From: Bradyrhizobium sp. WSM471
GTDB taxonomy: Bacteria > Pseudomonadota > Alphaproteobacteria > Rhizobiales > Xanthobacteraceae
Length of the DNA stretch: 64,000 bases
Direction: 5' to 3'
NCBI RefSeq assembly: GCF_000244915.1
Contig: NZ_CM001442.1
Span: 3,224,001 to 3,288,000 of the forward strand
Part shown: positions 9,654-18,043 of the stretch, one piece after another
Layout: every line of letters starts with the position of its first letter
Numbering within the stretch: the stretch's first letter is position 1
The notes under the pieces: generated by a model
The model's input: the letters and a program-made list of their open reading frames with translations, nothing else
Database searches by the model: none
What the model was told of the DNA's origin: nothing
Translations under genes and position numbers: made by a program

Positions 9654-10526
9654 ATGACCTTGGCTTTGTTGATCGCTGGGATTTTCGCCGTTTTGGCGGG
9701 CCTCCTTGCGATCCTGTTCGGCTTCACCGTCAGGGAATTCAGTCTCGGCAGTACCCTCATAATCTCCGGCACCATCGGCGTCTGCTCCGGACTGTTACTG
9801 GCCGGCCTCTACGTCGTGGTCGCGGAACTGAAGGGCATTGCCCGCCGGCTGGCTGGGTCCATCGCACCATCCGACGTTCGGGTCAGGCCCGTGCTGCCGG
9901 GTCTCGGGATGGCTGGAACGCCTGCCCCCGCGACTGAGCCGGGAGCAGAGAAGATCGAGCCGGCGCCGCCGTTGCCGGCCGCAGGACCGCCGCCCTGGCA
10001 GAACGAAGCAGCCGCGCGCGAGCGTCCGCGCGCCGAGCCTCCGCCAGCACCGGAAGCTCCGAGCCCGCCGGAGGTTCCGGAACCGCCGCGCCGGCGCAAC
10101 CTGCTGTTCGCCTCGACCTCCCGCAAGGAGCGCGAGCGCGCGGAGGCGAAGACCGGCGAGGGCTTGCCGCCCCTGCCGCATGCCGAGCCATCCGCGGAGC
10201 CTGCCGCTCCGGAGACGCCGCCAGCGAGCTTTGACGACGCCTGGCCGAAGCCGGACCGTATGAGGCCTCCGGAGCCGCCGGCCGCCTCGCGGCGCCCGCC
10301 ACCGCGCTCGCCGTCGACCTTCGCGGAGGCTGCTCCGCCGCCCGCACCGGAGCCGGCGGCCGCGGCCGAACAGGCGCCCGTGACCGTGCTCAAATCCGGC
10401 ATCGTCGACGGCATGGCCTATTCGCTCTACTCCGATGGTTCGATCGAAGCCCAGATGCCGGAGGGGATGATGCGCTTTGCCTCGATCGACGAGCTGCGCT
10501 CCCACCTTGACCAGCGCGGGGCTTGA
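9654..10526 (+). CDS. Membrane-anchored Pro-rich protein, probable general-stress gene
   Basis: 290 residues. Two N-terminal hydrophobic helices (residues 1-25 and about 34-58) are followed by a 180-residue linker very rich in Pro, Ala and Glu with many Arg, and a folded 45-residue C-terminus containing KSGIVDGMAYSLYSDGSIEA and a final ELRSHLDQR. The tail motif is the only part likely to be globular and may be a small beta domain. The ATG at 9654 is chosen because GGGGGTGAG sits just upstream; a GTG at 9618 is possible but lies close to the predicted transcription start. No known family is recognised. An EcfG promoter precedes it, so stress induction is inferred. Confidence 0.75.
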   Translation: MTLALLIAGIFAVLAGLLAILFGFTVREFSLGSTLIISGTIGVCSGLLLAGLYVVVAELKGIARRLAGSIAPSDVRVRPVLPGLGMAGTPAPATEPGAEKIEPAPPLPAAGPPPWQNEAAARERPRAEPPPAPEAPSPPEVPEPPRRRNLLFASTSRKERERAEAKTGEGLPPLPHAEPSAEPAAPETPPASFDDAWPKPDRMRPPEPPAASRRPPPRSPSTFAEAAPPPAPEPAAAAEQAPVTVLKSGIVDGMAYSLYSDGSIEAQMPEGMMRFASIDELRSHLDQRGA

Positions 10527-10685
10527 GAGCTGGCGCAGGCAAAGTAAAGCGCTGGTGTTCTTGTTGCTTCGTCAGTAAATCGGCCCATACTCCTCAGTCG
10601 TTCCATTCAGCCGAACGTATTGTTGACATGGAATACTCTGACGTCGTCTCTCCCGTGAGACGCAAGGTGGAGAAAGGCGGGGCCG

Positions 10686-11102
10686 ATGTCGGATGCCGGG
10701 GCTAAGAATTTCATTGAGCTGACGGCGAGCATCGTGTCGGCCTATCTCAGCAACAATCCGACGCCTGCAACTGAGATTCCGAACCTGATCAGCCAGGTGC
10801 ACGGCGCGCTGGTGCGCGTTTCGTCGGGCCGCACCGAGACGGCGCCGCTCGAGCCGGCGAAGCCGGCGGTCTCGCTGAAGAAGTCGATCGCGCCCGATTA
10901 TCTGGTCTGTCTGGAAGACGGCAAGCGCTTCAAGTCGCTGAAGCGCCATCTGCGCACGCAGTACAACATGACGCCGGAGCAATATCGCGAGAAATGGGGC
11001 CTGCCGGCCGACTATCCCATGGTCGCGCCGAACTATGCGGTGGCCCGCTCGCAGCTTGCGAAGCAGATGGGACTGGGACAGCAGCAGCGGAAACGGAAGT
11101 AG
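10686..11102 (+). CDS. mucR: MucR/Ros-family transcriptional regulator, zinc site degenerate
   Basis: 138 residues. The C-terminal half has the Ros/MucR DNA-binding fold: YLVCLEDGKRFKSLKRHLRT, then the family hallmark MTPEQYREKWGLP and YPMVAPNYA..RSQLAKQMGLG. MucR proteins are H-NS-like silencers of exopolysaccharide, motility and symbiosis genes. Relative to Ros, the second zinc Cys is Asp (C-L-E-D) and the last His is Tyr (H-L-R-T-Q-Y), so only the first Cys and first His remain. Zinc-less Ros homologues are known in Mesorhizobium. A TTGACA lies about 60 bases upstream in an A/T-richer stretch. It converges on sufE with only five bases between the genes. Confidence 0.92.
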   Translation: MSDAGAKNFIELTASIVSAYLSNNPTPATEIPNLISQVHGALVRVSSGRTETAPLEPAKPAVSLKKSIAPDYLVCLEDGKRFKSLKRHLRTQYNMTPEQYREKWGLPADYPMVAPNYAVARSQLAKQMGLGQQQRKRK

Positions 11103-11107
11103 AATTT

Positions 11108-11539
11108 CTACGACGCTTCCGCGAGCGCCTCTTTCGCGTCGGTCTTGATGCGCTCGACCATCGAGCGCAGGCCGTTGGAACGCTGCGGCGTCAGATGATC
11201 GCGAAAGCCGAACTCGTCGAATACGGCAATGGCGTCGGTCGCAAGAATCTCCTGCGGCGTGCGGCCGGAGTAAAGCGACAGCACGATCGCCACCAGCCCG
11301 CGCACGATATGGGCGTCACTGTCGCCGCGATATGTCAGGATCGGCGCGCCGCCATCGCGATGATCGATCAGCTTTTGAAGCCAGACCTGGCTGACACAGC
11401 CATTCACCTTGTTCTCGGCCGAGTGCTCGGCCTCGGACATCGGTTCCAGGGTGCGGCCGAGCTCGATGACGTACCGATAGCGGTCGTCCCACTCGTCCAG
11501 AATCTCGAAATTGTCCCTGATTTCGTCGATCGTCGTCAT
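11108..11539 (-). CDS. sufE: SufE sulfur acceptor
   Basis: 143 residues. SufE takes persulfide sulfur from the cysteine desulfurase SufS and passes it to the Fe-S scaffold. The acceptor Cys is C48 in NKVNGCVSQVWL, the invariant motif; ELGRTLEPM and GLVAIVLSLYSGRTP also match. ATG 11539 gives the normal N-terminus (MTTIDEIRDNFE); the frame upstream to 11641 is not family-like. The gene is separated from the suf operon, as often seen in rhizobia. Confidence 0.93.
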   Translation of the reverse strand: MTTIDEIRDNFEILDEWDDRYRYVIELGRTLEPMSEAEHSAENKVNGCVSQVWLQKLIDHRDGGAPILTYRGDSDAHIVRGLVAIVLSLYSGRTPQEILATDAIAVFDEFGFRDHLTPQRSNGLRSMVERIKTDAKEALAEAS

Positions 11540-11607
11540 GCTGGCCCAAAGTTCCCGTTCAGGCCAATATAGGGACGCGAAGCGCCAAAATCGATAGGGT
11601 TTGGGCG

Positions 11608-12033
11608 CTAATTCGCCGTCGCGGGCGCCGGGCCGCGCCATTCCAGCGCGAGGTCGTCCTGGGACAGGGTGTCGCGCGGCGCCTCGCTGGTTGCGGTATC
11701 GCCTTCGCCGGCCAGCGCGATCGAGCCGGTGTGGTCGGGCGCCTTCTTGTCGGTCTTCTCGAGCTGCTCTTTCTTGTCGTTGATGATCTGGTAGATCTTC
11801 TTCGCACCGTCCTGCGCGCGCTGACCGATGATGGTCGCGGCCTGTCCGCCGACCTCGCAGGCTGCGGGCTGGCGCTTGCAGAACTGGGTCATGTCGGAGA
11901 CGGCCGCGGTCGCAGCCTGCACCGCGTCGGCAGCGCCGATCTGCGGCAGCTTGTCCGATTCGGGCGTCTTGTCCCGCGGCAGGAGCACCAGCACCAGCCC
12001 GAGCCAGAATGTGATGCGAAGCAGAAAGCGCAT
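11608..12033 (-). CDS. DUF5330 family exported protein
   Basis: 141 residues starting with a membrane helix or uncleaved signal (RFLLRITFWLGLVLVLLP). The body has the DUF5330 pattern: AVSDMTQFCKRQPAACEVG with two Cys seven apart that could form a disulfide, then a helix GQRAQDGAKKIYQIINDK. The C-terminal 45 residues are low in structure. Role unknown; conserved in rhizobia. It lies 68 bases upstream of sufE on the same strand. Confidence 0.8.
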   Translation of the reverse strand: MRFLLRITFWLGLVLVLLPRDKTPESDKLPQIGAADAVQAATAAVSDMTQFCKRQPAACEVGGQAATIIGQRAQDGAKKIYQIINDKKEQLEKTDKKAPDHTGSIALAGEGDTATSEAPRDTLSQDDLALEWRGPAPATAN

Positions 12034-12416
12034 CTTGCGACCTGTATGTTAGAGCCCGCCGCGGCGATCTCCGCGGATGTCGGACCTAGCAACTCTCGAT
12101 AAATCGCAAGTGATTGCCTTCCGCTTAATTCGCGGAAAATTGACTCAAGAATCTTTGCAATCGACGTGTCGTAAATTTTGGATTGACGTCCACGCCCGTG
12201 ATTCTGCCGCCACGCCCGTCCACCATTTCGAAACCATGCGGACCACGGTGAAACCCTGTGTTCACCATCCCCGCTGATGACGTCGTCAAATCGTCTAAAA
12301 AGCCCTGCGATGACGCGGTGTCTGGCGGCCCGCCGCGCTGCCTTAGTGTTCGTTTAAGGTCGCTCTGACACGGTGGCTCAACGATAAGGAGGCGTTCCGG
12401 CGCGTCTTCCCGACGA
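12034..12416. other. Non-coding region before the histidine kinase
   Basis: About 380 bases between divergent genes, A/T-richer at 12090-12190. It contains single TTAA half-sites (for example CTTAATTCGCGG near 12124 and GTTTAAGG near 12352) but no full TTAA-N7-TTAA. A purine-rich AAGGAGG at about 12387 is 24 bases before the kinase ATG, further than normal. No gene or clear promoter seen. Confidence 0.4.
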
Positions 12417-14348
12417 ATGAGCCGAAGCGCGAGACCCGTGACAGTTTTGAGTATCATCCGCGATTGTCTCGATGCGCTGCTGCATCCCTCCGCGCGTTAC
12501 GACGCGCTGACGCGAGCGCGCCATCGTGCCTTCATGGCCCCGCGGCTGCTCGGCAGCCTGGCCGCCTTCGCCGCATTCCCGGTCTATCTCGCCATGCGCG
12601 GCGCGCCGAGCGCGATCGAGGTCGCAGCCTTCGCCTGGCTGATTGCGCCGATCCTGTTGTCCTGGTTCCTGTCGCGCACCGGCCGTTACGAAGGCGCGCA
12701 TGTGCTGTCGTCGCTGGCGCTCGCGGGCCTGATCATGGCGGTCGCGGTGACGACCGGCGGCATCGAATCATTCGCCGCGATCTGGCTGGTCGTGGTCCCC
12801 CTCGAAGCTGCGCTGTCGGCCTCGCGCCGCGTCGCGGCCTTCGCCTCGCTGCTGGCGCTGTCCTGCGCGGGCATCCTGATTCTCGTCAGCCAGCTCGGCT
12901 GGCTGTCGATTGGCGACACCAGCGCCGCGGAACGCGGGGTGCTGATGGCGTTCGGCGTCGCCTCGGCGACCCTCTATGCCGCAGGCCTTGCCTTCGGTGC
13001 GGAATCGCTCGCGCGCACCAGCGTAGCGCTGCTGTCGCGCGAGGAGGAGCGTTACCGCCTCCTGGCCCGGAACATGAGCGACGTCATCTCGCGGCATCAG
13101 CGCAACGGCGCGGTGCAGTTCATTTCACCGGCGGTGGAAGCCATGCTCGGCGTGCCCGTCGCGCAACTGCTCGGCCACGGTCTGTTCGATCGCGTCCATG
13201 TCGCCGATCGGCCGGCGTATCTGACGGCGCTGTCCGATGCCGCGCGCGGCGACGTGCGCAGCGTCGAGTTCCGGTTGCGCCGGGAGCGTGCCGGCTCTGA
13301 GCGCGGCCAGGTTGATTTCATCTGGGTCGAGATGCGGTGCCGCCCGCTCGATCAGGATATGGGCCGTGATGCCACGCGCGAGGCCGATGTCGTCGCCGTG
13401 ATGCGCGACGTCACCGACCGCAAGCTCTCCGAGCAGGCGTTTGATCAGGCGCGCAGCGCTGCAGAGGCGGCCGACGCGGCCAAGACGCGCTTCCTCGCCA
13501 CCATGAGCCATGAGCTGCGCACGCCGCTCAACGCCATCATCGGCTTCTCCGAGATGATCACGCAGGAGCAGACCTTGATGCTGGGCGCGGCCCAGCGGAG
13601 GGAATACGCCCAGCTCATCAACGATTCCGGCCAGCATCTGCTTTCGGTCGTCAACGGCATCCTGGACATGTCCAAGATGGAATCGGGCAATTTCGAGATT
13701 GCGGCGGAACCGTTCGCGCCGCGTGCATCATTGATGCACTGCTGCAATCTGCTGGCGCTGAAGGCGCGGGAGAACGGCGTCGATCTCGTCACCGATGCGC
13801 CGCAGGACCTGCCTGTCATGACCGGCGATCCGCGTGCCTTCAAGCAGATCGTGCTCAACCTCGTCGCCAACGCGGTCAAGTTCACCGAGCGCGGCGGTCA
13901 GGTCACCGTCACGGCGGCGGTCTCGGGCTCGCAGCTTGCGCTGCGCGTCAGCGACACCGGAATCGGCATCGCGCCTGACGATCTCAAGCGCATCGGCGCG
14001 CCGTTCTTCCAGGCCGGCAAGACTTATCAGCGCCGTCACGAAGGTACCGGCCTCGGACTTTCGATCGTGAAGAGCCTCGTGGCGTTGCATCTCGGCGAAT
14101 TGACGGTACAAAGCAGGCTCGGCGAGGGCACTGCCGTCACCGTCAAGCTGCCGCTGGTCTACACGCCGCAGGCCAAAACTTTTGATGCCAAAACTTCTGA
14201 GGCCAAGATGTCCGACAGCAAGGCGAGCGAGAGCAAGATCGCGACCTTGACGCCGGTGCTGCGCCAGGAACTTCAGCACCACGAACTTCAGGACCATTCT
14301 CACGACCAAGTTCAGGACCAACCCGCTCTGGTGAAGAAAAGTGCCTAA
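12417..14348 (+). CDS. PAS-domain sensor histidine kinase, membrane
   Basis: 643 residues. Five or six N-terminal helices (about 40-200) form the input domain, then a PAS domain (about 215-345, RLLARNMSDVISRHQRNGAV), HisKA with H-box FLATMSHELRTPLNAIIGFS (H365 phosphoacceptor), and HATPase with N-box QIVLNLVANAVKFT, G1 DTGIGI and G2 GTGLGLSIV. The arrangement and KFTERGGQ pattern resemble the PleC/DivJ-type kinases of alphaproteobacteria, but which one cannot be told. The last 60 residues are repetitive: FDAKTSEAKMSDSKASESK, then a His/Gln-rich run. No partner regulator is adjacent; it overlaps the next gene by eight bases, so the two are coupled. Confidence 0.9.
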   Translation: MSRSARPVTVLSIIRDCLDALLHPSARYDALTRARHRAFMAPRLLGSLAAFAAFPVYLAMRGAPSAIEVAAFAWLIAPILLSWFLSRTGRYEGAHVLSSLALAGLIMAVAVTTGGIESFAAIWLVVVPLEAALSASRRVAAFASLLALSCAGILILVSQLGWLSIGDTSAAERGVLMAFGVASATLYAAGLAFGAESLARTSVALLSREEERYRLLARNMSDVISRHQRNGAVQFISPAVEAMLGVPVAQLLGHGLFDRVHVADRPAYLTALSDAARGDVRSVEFRLRRERAGSERGQVDFIWVEMRCRPLDQDMGRDATREADVVAVMRDVTDRKLSEQAFDQARSAAEAADAAKTRFLATMSHELRTPLNAIIGFSEMITQEQTLMLGAAQRREYAQLINDSGQHLLSVVNGILDMSKMESGNFEIAAEPFAPRASLMHCCNLLALKARENGVDLVTDAPQDLPVMTGDPRAFKQIVLNLVANAVKFTERGGQVTVTAAVSGSQLALRVSDTGIGIAPDDLKRIGAPFFQAGKTYQRRHEGTGLGLSIVKSLVALHLGELTVQSRLGEGTAVTVKLPLVYTPQAKTFDAKTSEAKMSDSKASESKIATLTPVLRQELQHHELQDHSHDQVQDQPALVKKSA

Positions 14349-15051
14349 GAAGTCCGCCAAGAACGAAGCCGCTCCGCGCCGCCGTGGCGCCAAGGCTGCG
14401 GTGATCGATGTCGAGACCGAGCGCAATCTCGTGCTGCGCGTGCTGCTGCATAGCCCCAAGGATACCCTGGCCGGTCTCGTCGCCGTTGCCGCCATCGGCG
14501 CGATCGTTGCCAATGCACTGTTCCTCCAGACCGGCCGGCATCCGGCGCCGATGTTCGGCACCGTGATCAATCTTCCCGCACCGTCGTCCCTGGCGCTGTC
14601 GAACCCTTTGCCCCGTTCGCGTCCCGTCGGGGCCGATACCTCGCCGCTCGAGCCGAGAGCGACGGAGTTTCGTGCTGAGTCCAGATCTGCCGAGCCCAGA
14701 CCTGCGGAAAAGCCGCCGGAGAGGCCCGTCGAGGCGACCGCATCGACGCCGCGCTCGGGCGATCCCATGACCAATCTGGTCAAGCAAACGATTTCGGCGC
14801 CGCCCTCCGTCGCGCGTCCGCCGGCGCCGATCCCCGTGCATCAGGGCTCGGCCGCGCGGCGCATCGCCGGCGTGCAGCGCGCGCTGTCCGAATACGGCTA
14901 CGGGAATTTGAAGATCACGGGCGCGATGGGCGCCGAGACCCAGTCCGCGATCCAGAAATTCGAGCGCGAGCACAAGATGCAGGTCACCGGCCAGCTGTCC
15001 GACCGCCTGCTCCGCGAGCTCGGCGCCGCGATCGGCCACCCCGTCGAATAG
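14341..15051 (+). CDS. Peptidoglycan-binding (PG_binding_1) membrane protein
   Basis: 236 residues. A Lys/Arg-rich cytoplasmic start, one membrane helix at about residues 42-62 (LAGLVAVAAIGAIVANALF), a Pro-rich periplasmic linker, and a C-terminal PG_binding_1 domain from about 174 (RIAGVQRALSEYGYGNLKIT to VTGQLSDRLLRELGA). GTG start at 14341 overlaps the kinase stop by eight bases, so it is translationally coupled. An envelope protein tied to a sensor kinase suggests cell-wall or cell-cycle sensing; this is inference. Confidence 0.85.
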   Translation: MPKKSAKNEAAPRRRGAKAAVIDVETERNLVLRVLLHSPKDTLAGLVAVAAIGAIVANALFLQTGRHPAPMFGTVINLPAPSSLALSNPLPRSRPVGADTSPLEPRATEFRAESRSAEPRPAEKPPERPVEATASTPRSGDPMTNLVKQTISAPPSVARPPAPIPVHQGSAARRIAGVQRALSEYGYGNLKITGAMGAETQSAIQKFEREHKMQVTGQLSDRLLRELGAAIGHPVE

Positions 15052-15118
15052 TCTACGCTTCGCCGAGACCGAAGCCCGAAGGCTGGTGCTCATTGCCGCG
15101 CTGGCTTATCGTGCGCGC

Positions 15119-15463
15119 ATGCGTTTGAAATCAAACATCTGGGTCTCAGCCTATCTGCGCCGGTGCCAGACCGAGGGCGTGTACGGCGCGGTGCGTCGTC
15201 GCGGCGCGGAGGAGGCGGGTGCGGTGTTCGTGAAGGTCTCGCTGCTTGACGGCAATGCGATGCTCTACGTGCCCGCGCCGCAGACCTCTTATGACGACGG
15301 TCGGCCGGTCGATCGTTTCTTCGTGCCGCTTGCGCCGCAGCCGATGCCGGAGACCGCGGTGGAGGAGCGCCTGAACAAAGAGATCCGCTTCGACTCCGAC
15401 ATCTGGATCGTCGAGACCGAAGACCGCGCCGGGCGGCATTTTCTCGAGCTGGCGAAGACCTGA
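15119..15463 (+). CDS. DUF1491 family protein
   Basis: 114 residues, cytoplasmic. The pattern MRLKSNIWVSAYLRRCQTEG at the start, RRRGAEEAGAVFVKV and RFDSDIWIVETEDR define DUF1491, a small alphaproteobacterial family of unknown function. The ATG at 15119 gives the conserved N-terminus; the open frame up to 15086 would add 11 unmatched residues. It follows the peptidoglycan-binding gene by 67 bases and may share its transcript. Confidence 0.85.
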   Translation: MRLKSNIWVSAYLRRCQTEGVYGAVRRRGAEEAGAVFVKVSLLDGNAMLYVPAPQTSYDDGRPVDRFFVPLAPQPMPETAVEERLNKEIRFDSDIWIVETEDRAGRHFLELAKT

Positions 15464-15480
15464 TCAGGACGCTATTGCGT

Positions 15481-15566
15481 CGTCATGGCCGGGCTTGTCC
15501 CGGCCATGACGATCTTGCTTGCGCCACCGAAGAACGTGGATGCCCGGGACAAGCCCGGGCATGACG
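15481..15566. repeat. Intergenic inverted repeats, type 4
   Basis: Two perfect or near-perfect palindromes in tandem: GTCATGGCCGGGCTTGTCCC with its complement GGCCATGAC, then ATGCCCGGGACAAGCCCGGG plus CATGAC. The first and second stems are also complementary to each other (GGGCTTGTCCC and GGGACAAGCCC). Sits between convergent genes, so it may act as a bidirectional terminator or mRNA-stabilising stem. Confidence 0.8.
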
Positions 15567-15606
15567 AGCTTGTGGAGCAAGCGACCGCATCAGGTCGCAC
15601 TCGCCT

Positions 15607-16596
15607 CTAGCGATCCGATGATCCGCTGGTGCCGGTCCGCACCGCGGGCGCGGAGCCGGGCTGCACGCCCGGGCGTGCCTGGCTTGCGCCCGCACGCGCG
15701 CGCTGGCGCTCGCTGTCGTGCAGCGACGGCTGGTACTTGGCGCGGGTGACGGCGAGCGTCGAGCCGCGCCAGGCGGCCAGCATCACCAGAGCCGAGCGAT
15801 CGCTGAGACGATCGTAAAGACGCGACAGCCGGTATACGTCGGTCACGGAGTTGCCGATCTCCGGCTTGAAGAACAGCAGGATGCGCTGGAACACCGGGCT
15901 CGGCATGTCGAGTGCGCGCGCGGCGACCGCGAGCGCTTCGCCGCTTGCATCGTCGACGATCTGGGCTGCGACGCGCGAGGGCAGGATCAGGCTGTCGCCG
16001 AGCTCGGAGGTGAAATTCTCGAGATCGCCCGCGATCGCCGCCATCTCGAGGATCTGGATCGCGCGCTTGGCGCGTACCGTCGGAATCCGCGGCGCGGCCT
16101 TCAGCGGGGTCTGCGCCAGATTGTGCAGGATCAGCGCGCGCTCGGCGGCGCCCGCGCGGAAGAACATGTCGTGGATATCGGCCGCGTCCTTTGGCTGCAT
16201 CGCCATGTTCGAGGCCATGCGCAGCTCGGCGTCGGTTGGCGTGCGAACCGGCAAGGGGGCAGGAGGGGGGGCAAGGGCGGGCGCCGGGATTTCCCGCGCG
16301 AGCGGAACCCTGCGGCCCTCCTGCGCGGCCGACAGTCCGAGCTTCTGTTTGATCGGGGCCGGCGTCGACGGATAGATCGCAAGCCGCGCCTTGACGGCCG
16401 CGCGCGTCGCGTCGTCGACCTGGTCGATCAGTCGCGTGGCGAGCTCGACGAACTGGCGCTGCTCGTCGTCGCTGTGGGTGCTCGACTGGACATAAAGGTC
16501 AGTCAGCACGCGCAGCAGCGTCGGACGAACATCGACGCCTTCGCGACGGGAGAGGGTCATCAGCCCGTCGAATCCTGGAAACAACGACTTGGTCAT
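15607..16596 (-). CDS. DUF2336 domain protein
   Basis: 329 residues, helical and soluble, no signal peptide. The DUF2336 core spans about residues 10-290 and looks like HEAT-type repeats (VLTDLYVQSSTHSDDEQRQF and EALAVAARALDMPSP), interrupted by a Pro/Ala-rich linker at residues 100-120. The C-terminal 40 residues are Ser/Arg/Gly-rich. Homologues in Caulobacter relatives are tied to cell-cycle and motility regulons but have no assigned biochemistry. A full CtrA site lies 53-67 bases before the start codon, supporting cell-cycle control. Confidence 0.85.
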   Translation of the reverse strand: MTKSLFPGFDGLMTLSRREGVDVRPTLLRVLTDLYVQSSTHSDDEQRQFVELATRLIDQVDDATRAAVKARLAIYPSTPAPIKQKLGLSAAQEGRRVPLAREIPAPALAPPPAPLPVRTPTDAELRMASNMAMQPKDAADIHDMFFRAGAAERALILHNLAQTPLKAAPRIPTVRAKRAIQILEMAAIAGDLENFTSELGDSLILPSRVAAQIVDDASGEALAVAARALDMPSPVFQRILLFFKPEIGNSVTDVYRLSRLYDRLSDRSALVMLAAWRGSTLAVTRAKYQPSLHDSERQRARAGASQARPGVQPGSAPAVRTGTSGSSDR

Positions 16597-16648
16597 GGAG
16601 ATACGCGACCTGGAAAAGATACTCGCCGTCAGCCTATCGCGGGCTCCT

Positions 16649-16663
16649 TTAAAGGCTCGTTAA
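16649..16663. promoter_or_regulatory. CtrA binding site (TTAA-N7-TTAA)
   Basis: TTAAAGGCTCGTTAA is an exact match to the CtrA consensus TTAA-N7-TTAA. It is 53-67 bases upstream of the DUF2336 start on the minus strand. A half-site TTAACCAT occurs at 16774-16781, nearer the divergent small gene at 16849. Confidence 0.65.
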
Positions 16664-16848
16664 GGAAAACGAGGCGTGAAGCCGAACGCATGCTTTGAAG
16701 CGGTCTCGTGCCGCAACGGGACGCCGGGTCCCGCCCGTGCGGTTACGGTCCCGCCGGCACGTTTACACCCCGTTAACCATGAACTGATCTTAATGATCGC
16801 CATGTTGCAGAGGCGCGCCGGGTCGCGTGGCAATTGAAGAGAGCTGAT

Positions 16849-17037
16849 ATGGGGACCATCATCGAATTTCCGGCCGGTCGCCGGGTGGGCGCGTCGGGAG
16901 ACGTGGCTCCGCGCGCGGACATGGGCACGATTTTGATCCTTCCCGTGATCCGCATCGAGCGCGAGAGCGACGAAACCAGCGGCGATCACGGGCCGGAGCA
17001 GGGCACAGCGCCGGGGCGCCGTCGTCGTCGCCGCTAG
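16849..17037 (+). CDS. Small conserved hypothetical protein with duplicated motif
   Basis: 62 residues. The sequence has two copies of a short beta-like motif, MGTIIEFPAGRR at residues 1-12 and MGTILILPVIRIERE at about 24-38, and a very basic GRRRRRR tail. ATG 16849 is preceded by GAGAG; five upstream residues are possible but lack support. It is followed 15 bases later by the lipoprotein gene, so the two likely form one unit. No known family; conserved in related rhizobia as far as I can recognise. Confidence 0.6.
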   Translation: MGTIIEFPAGRRVGASGDVAPRADMGTILILPVIRIERESDETSGDHGPEQGTAPGRRRRRR

Positions 17038-17052
17038 CCTTCGGCCTTTGCA

Positions 17053-17814
17053 ATGCCGGAGAACCTCCGCCAGATCCGGCCCGTCGTAACGGCCATCATG
17101 CTCGCATCGCTGGGCGCGACGCTTGCCGCCTGTAGCGGGGGCGATTTCGGCCGGACCCGCGCCGACATGCGCAGCGACGACATGCATCGCTGGCTGGGCG
17201 CGGAAGTGACCTCCAGCATCGGCCTGAAGCCATCCCAATTCCAGCTCACGGACGAGGAGCGCCAGCTTCGCGACCTCGCCTATCCCCTGATCGAGCCGCC
17301 GCTGTCGCGGCCGGCCTGGAAGAGCGTGTTCGGCGACTACAAGGCGCTGCCCTCGCCGTGGCGGCAAAAGATCGTGTTCGACCGCACCATGTACGGACGC
17401 ACGCTGATCGACGAGCCGCACCGTTCGCATTCCTCGCGCTATGCGCAGCTGATGGAGGACGTGCGCAACGACATCACCCGCTTCGAGCCGTTCTTCGCCT
17501 CCGCGATCCGCGTCATCGACCTCGACAGGAAGCGCAATGCCAGCATGGCGCGTGTCTCCTCCCTCTCTCCGAAGGAGAAGGAGGACGCAGTCGAGCGCAT
17601 GCAGGAGAATTCGCTGATCATCCAGTGGGTGCAGCAGTGCCTCGAGCAGCGCGTCTCGTCCTATCGCTGGGGTCTGGAGCGGCTGGTGATCCAGGCGCCC
17701 GACGGCATGGCCGCCGATGCCGACCGGCTGATCGGCGAACTCGCCGCCCAGACCGCCAACCCGCCAGTCGCGGCCCAGCCGCCCTACGGCCGCGCGGTGA
17801 TCTCGAAGGGCTGA
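17053..17814 (+). CDS. Hypothetical lipoprotein
   Basis: 253 residues. Positions 1-27 form a lipoprotein signal (hydrophobic VVTAIMLASLGATLAAC) with a lipobox ending at C27, followed by SGGD, so it should be lipidated; Gly/Asp after the Cys gives no certain membrane choice. The mature part is helical with no recognised domain, rich in Arg and Trp (YGRTLIDEPHRSHSSRY, IIQWVQQCLEQRVSSYRWG). Probable role in the envelope. It follows the small duplicated-motif gene in a likely operon. Confidence 0.75.
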   Translation: MPENLRQIRPVVTAIMLASLGATLAACSGGDFGRTRADMRSDDMHRWLGAEVTSSIGLKPSQFQLTDEERQLRDLAYPLIEPPLSRPAWKSVFGDYKALPSPWRQKIVFDRTMYGRTLIDEPHRSHSSRYAQLMEDVRNDITRFEPFFASAIRVIDLDRKRNASMARVSSLSPKEKEDAVERMQENSLIIQWVQQCLEQRVSSYRWGLERLVIQAPDGMAADADRLIGELAAQTANPPVAAQPPYGRAVISKG

Positions 17815-18043
17815 TCCGCGCAGCCCCGCAGCCTGTCCGAGGGCGGTCATCTTACTCCGCGGCCCATCAATCGCGGTCGGCCTGAAGCCGCCTGTCTGTG
17901 CGCGATCCAGGGGCCCGTGCCGTCCGTAGCCGTCCAGGCCTGTCGAGGCGATCAGGGAACCGCATGATGGCCCTTGTCCTCCCGGGCCGGCTGGATAGGA
18001 TAGCCCCGTTTCTTCAAAGTCATTTTTCCGAAGGTCCTTCAAG

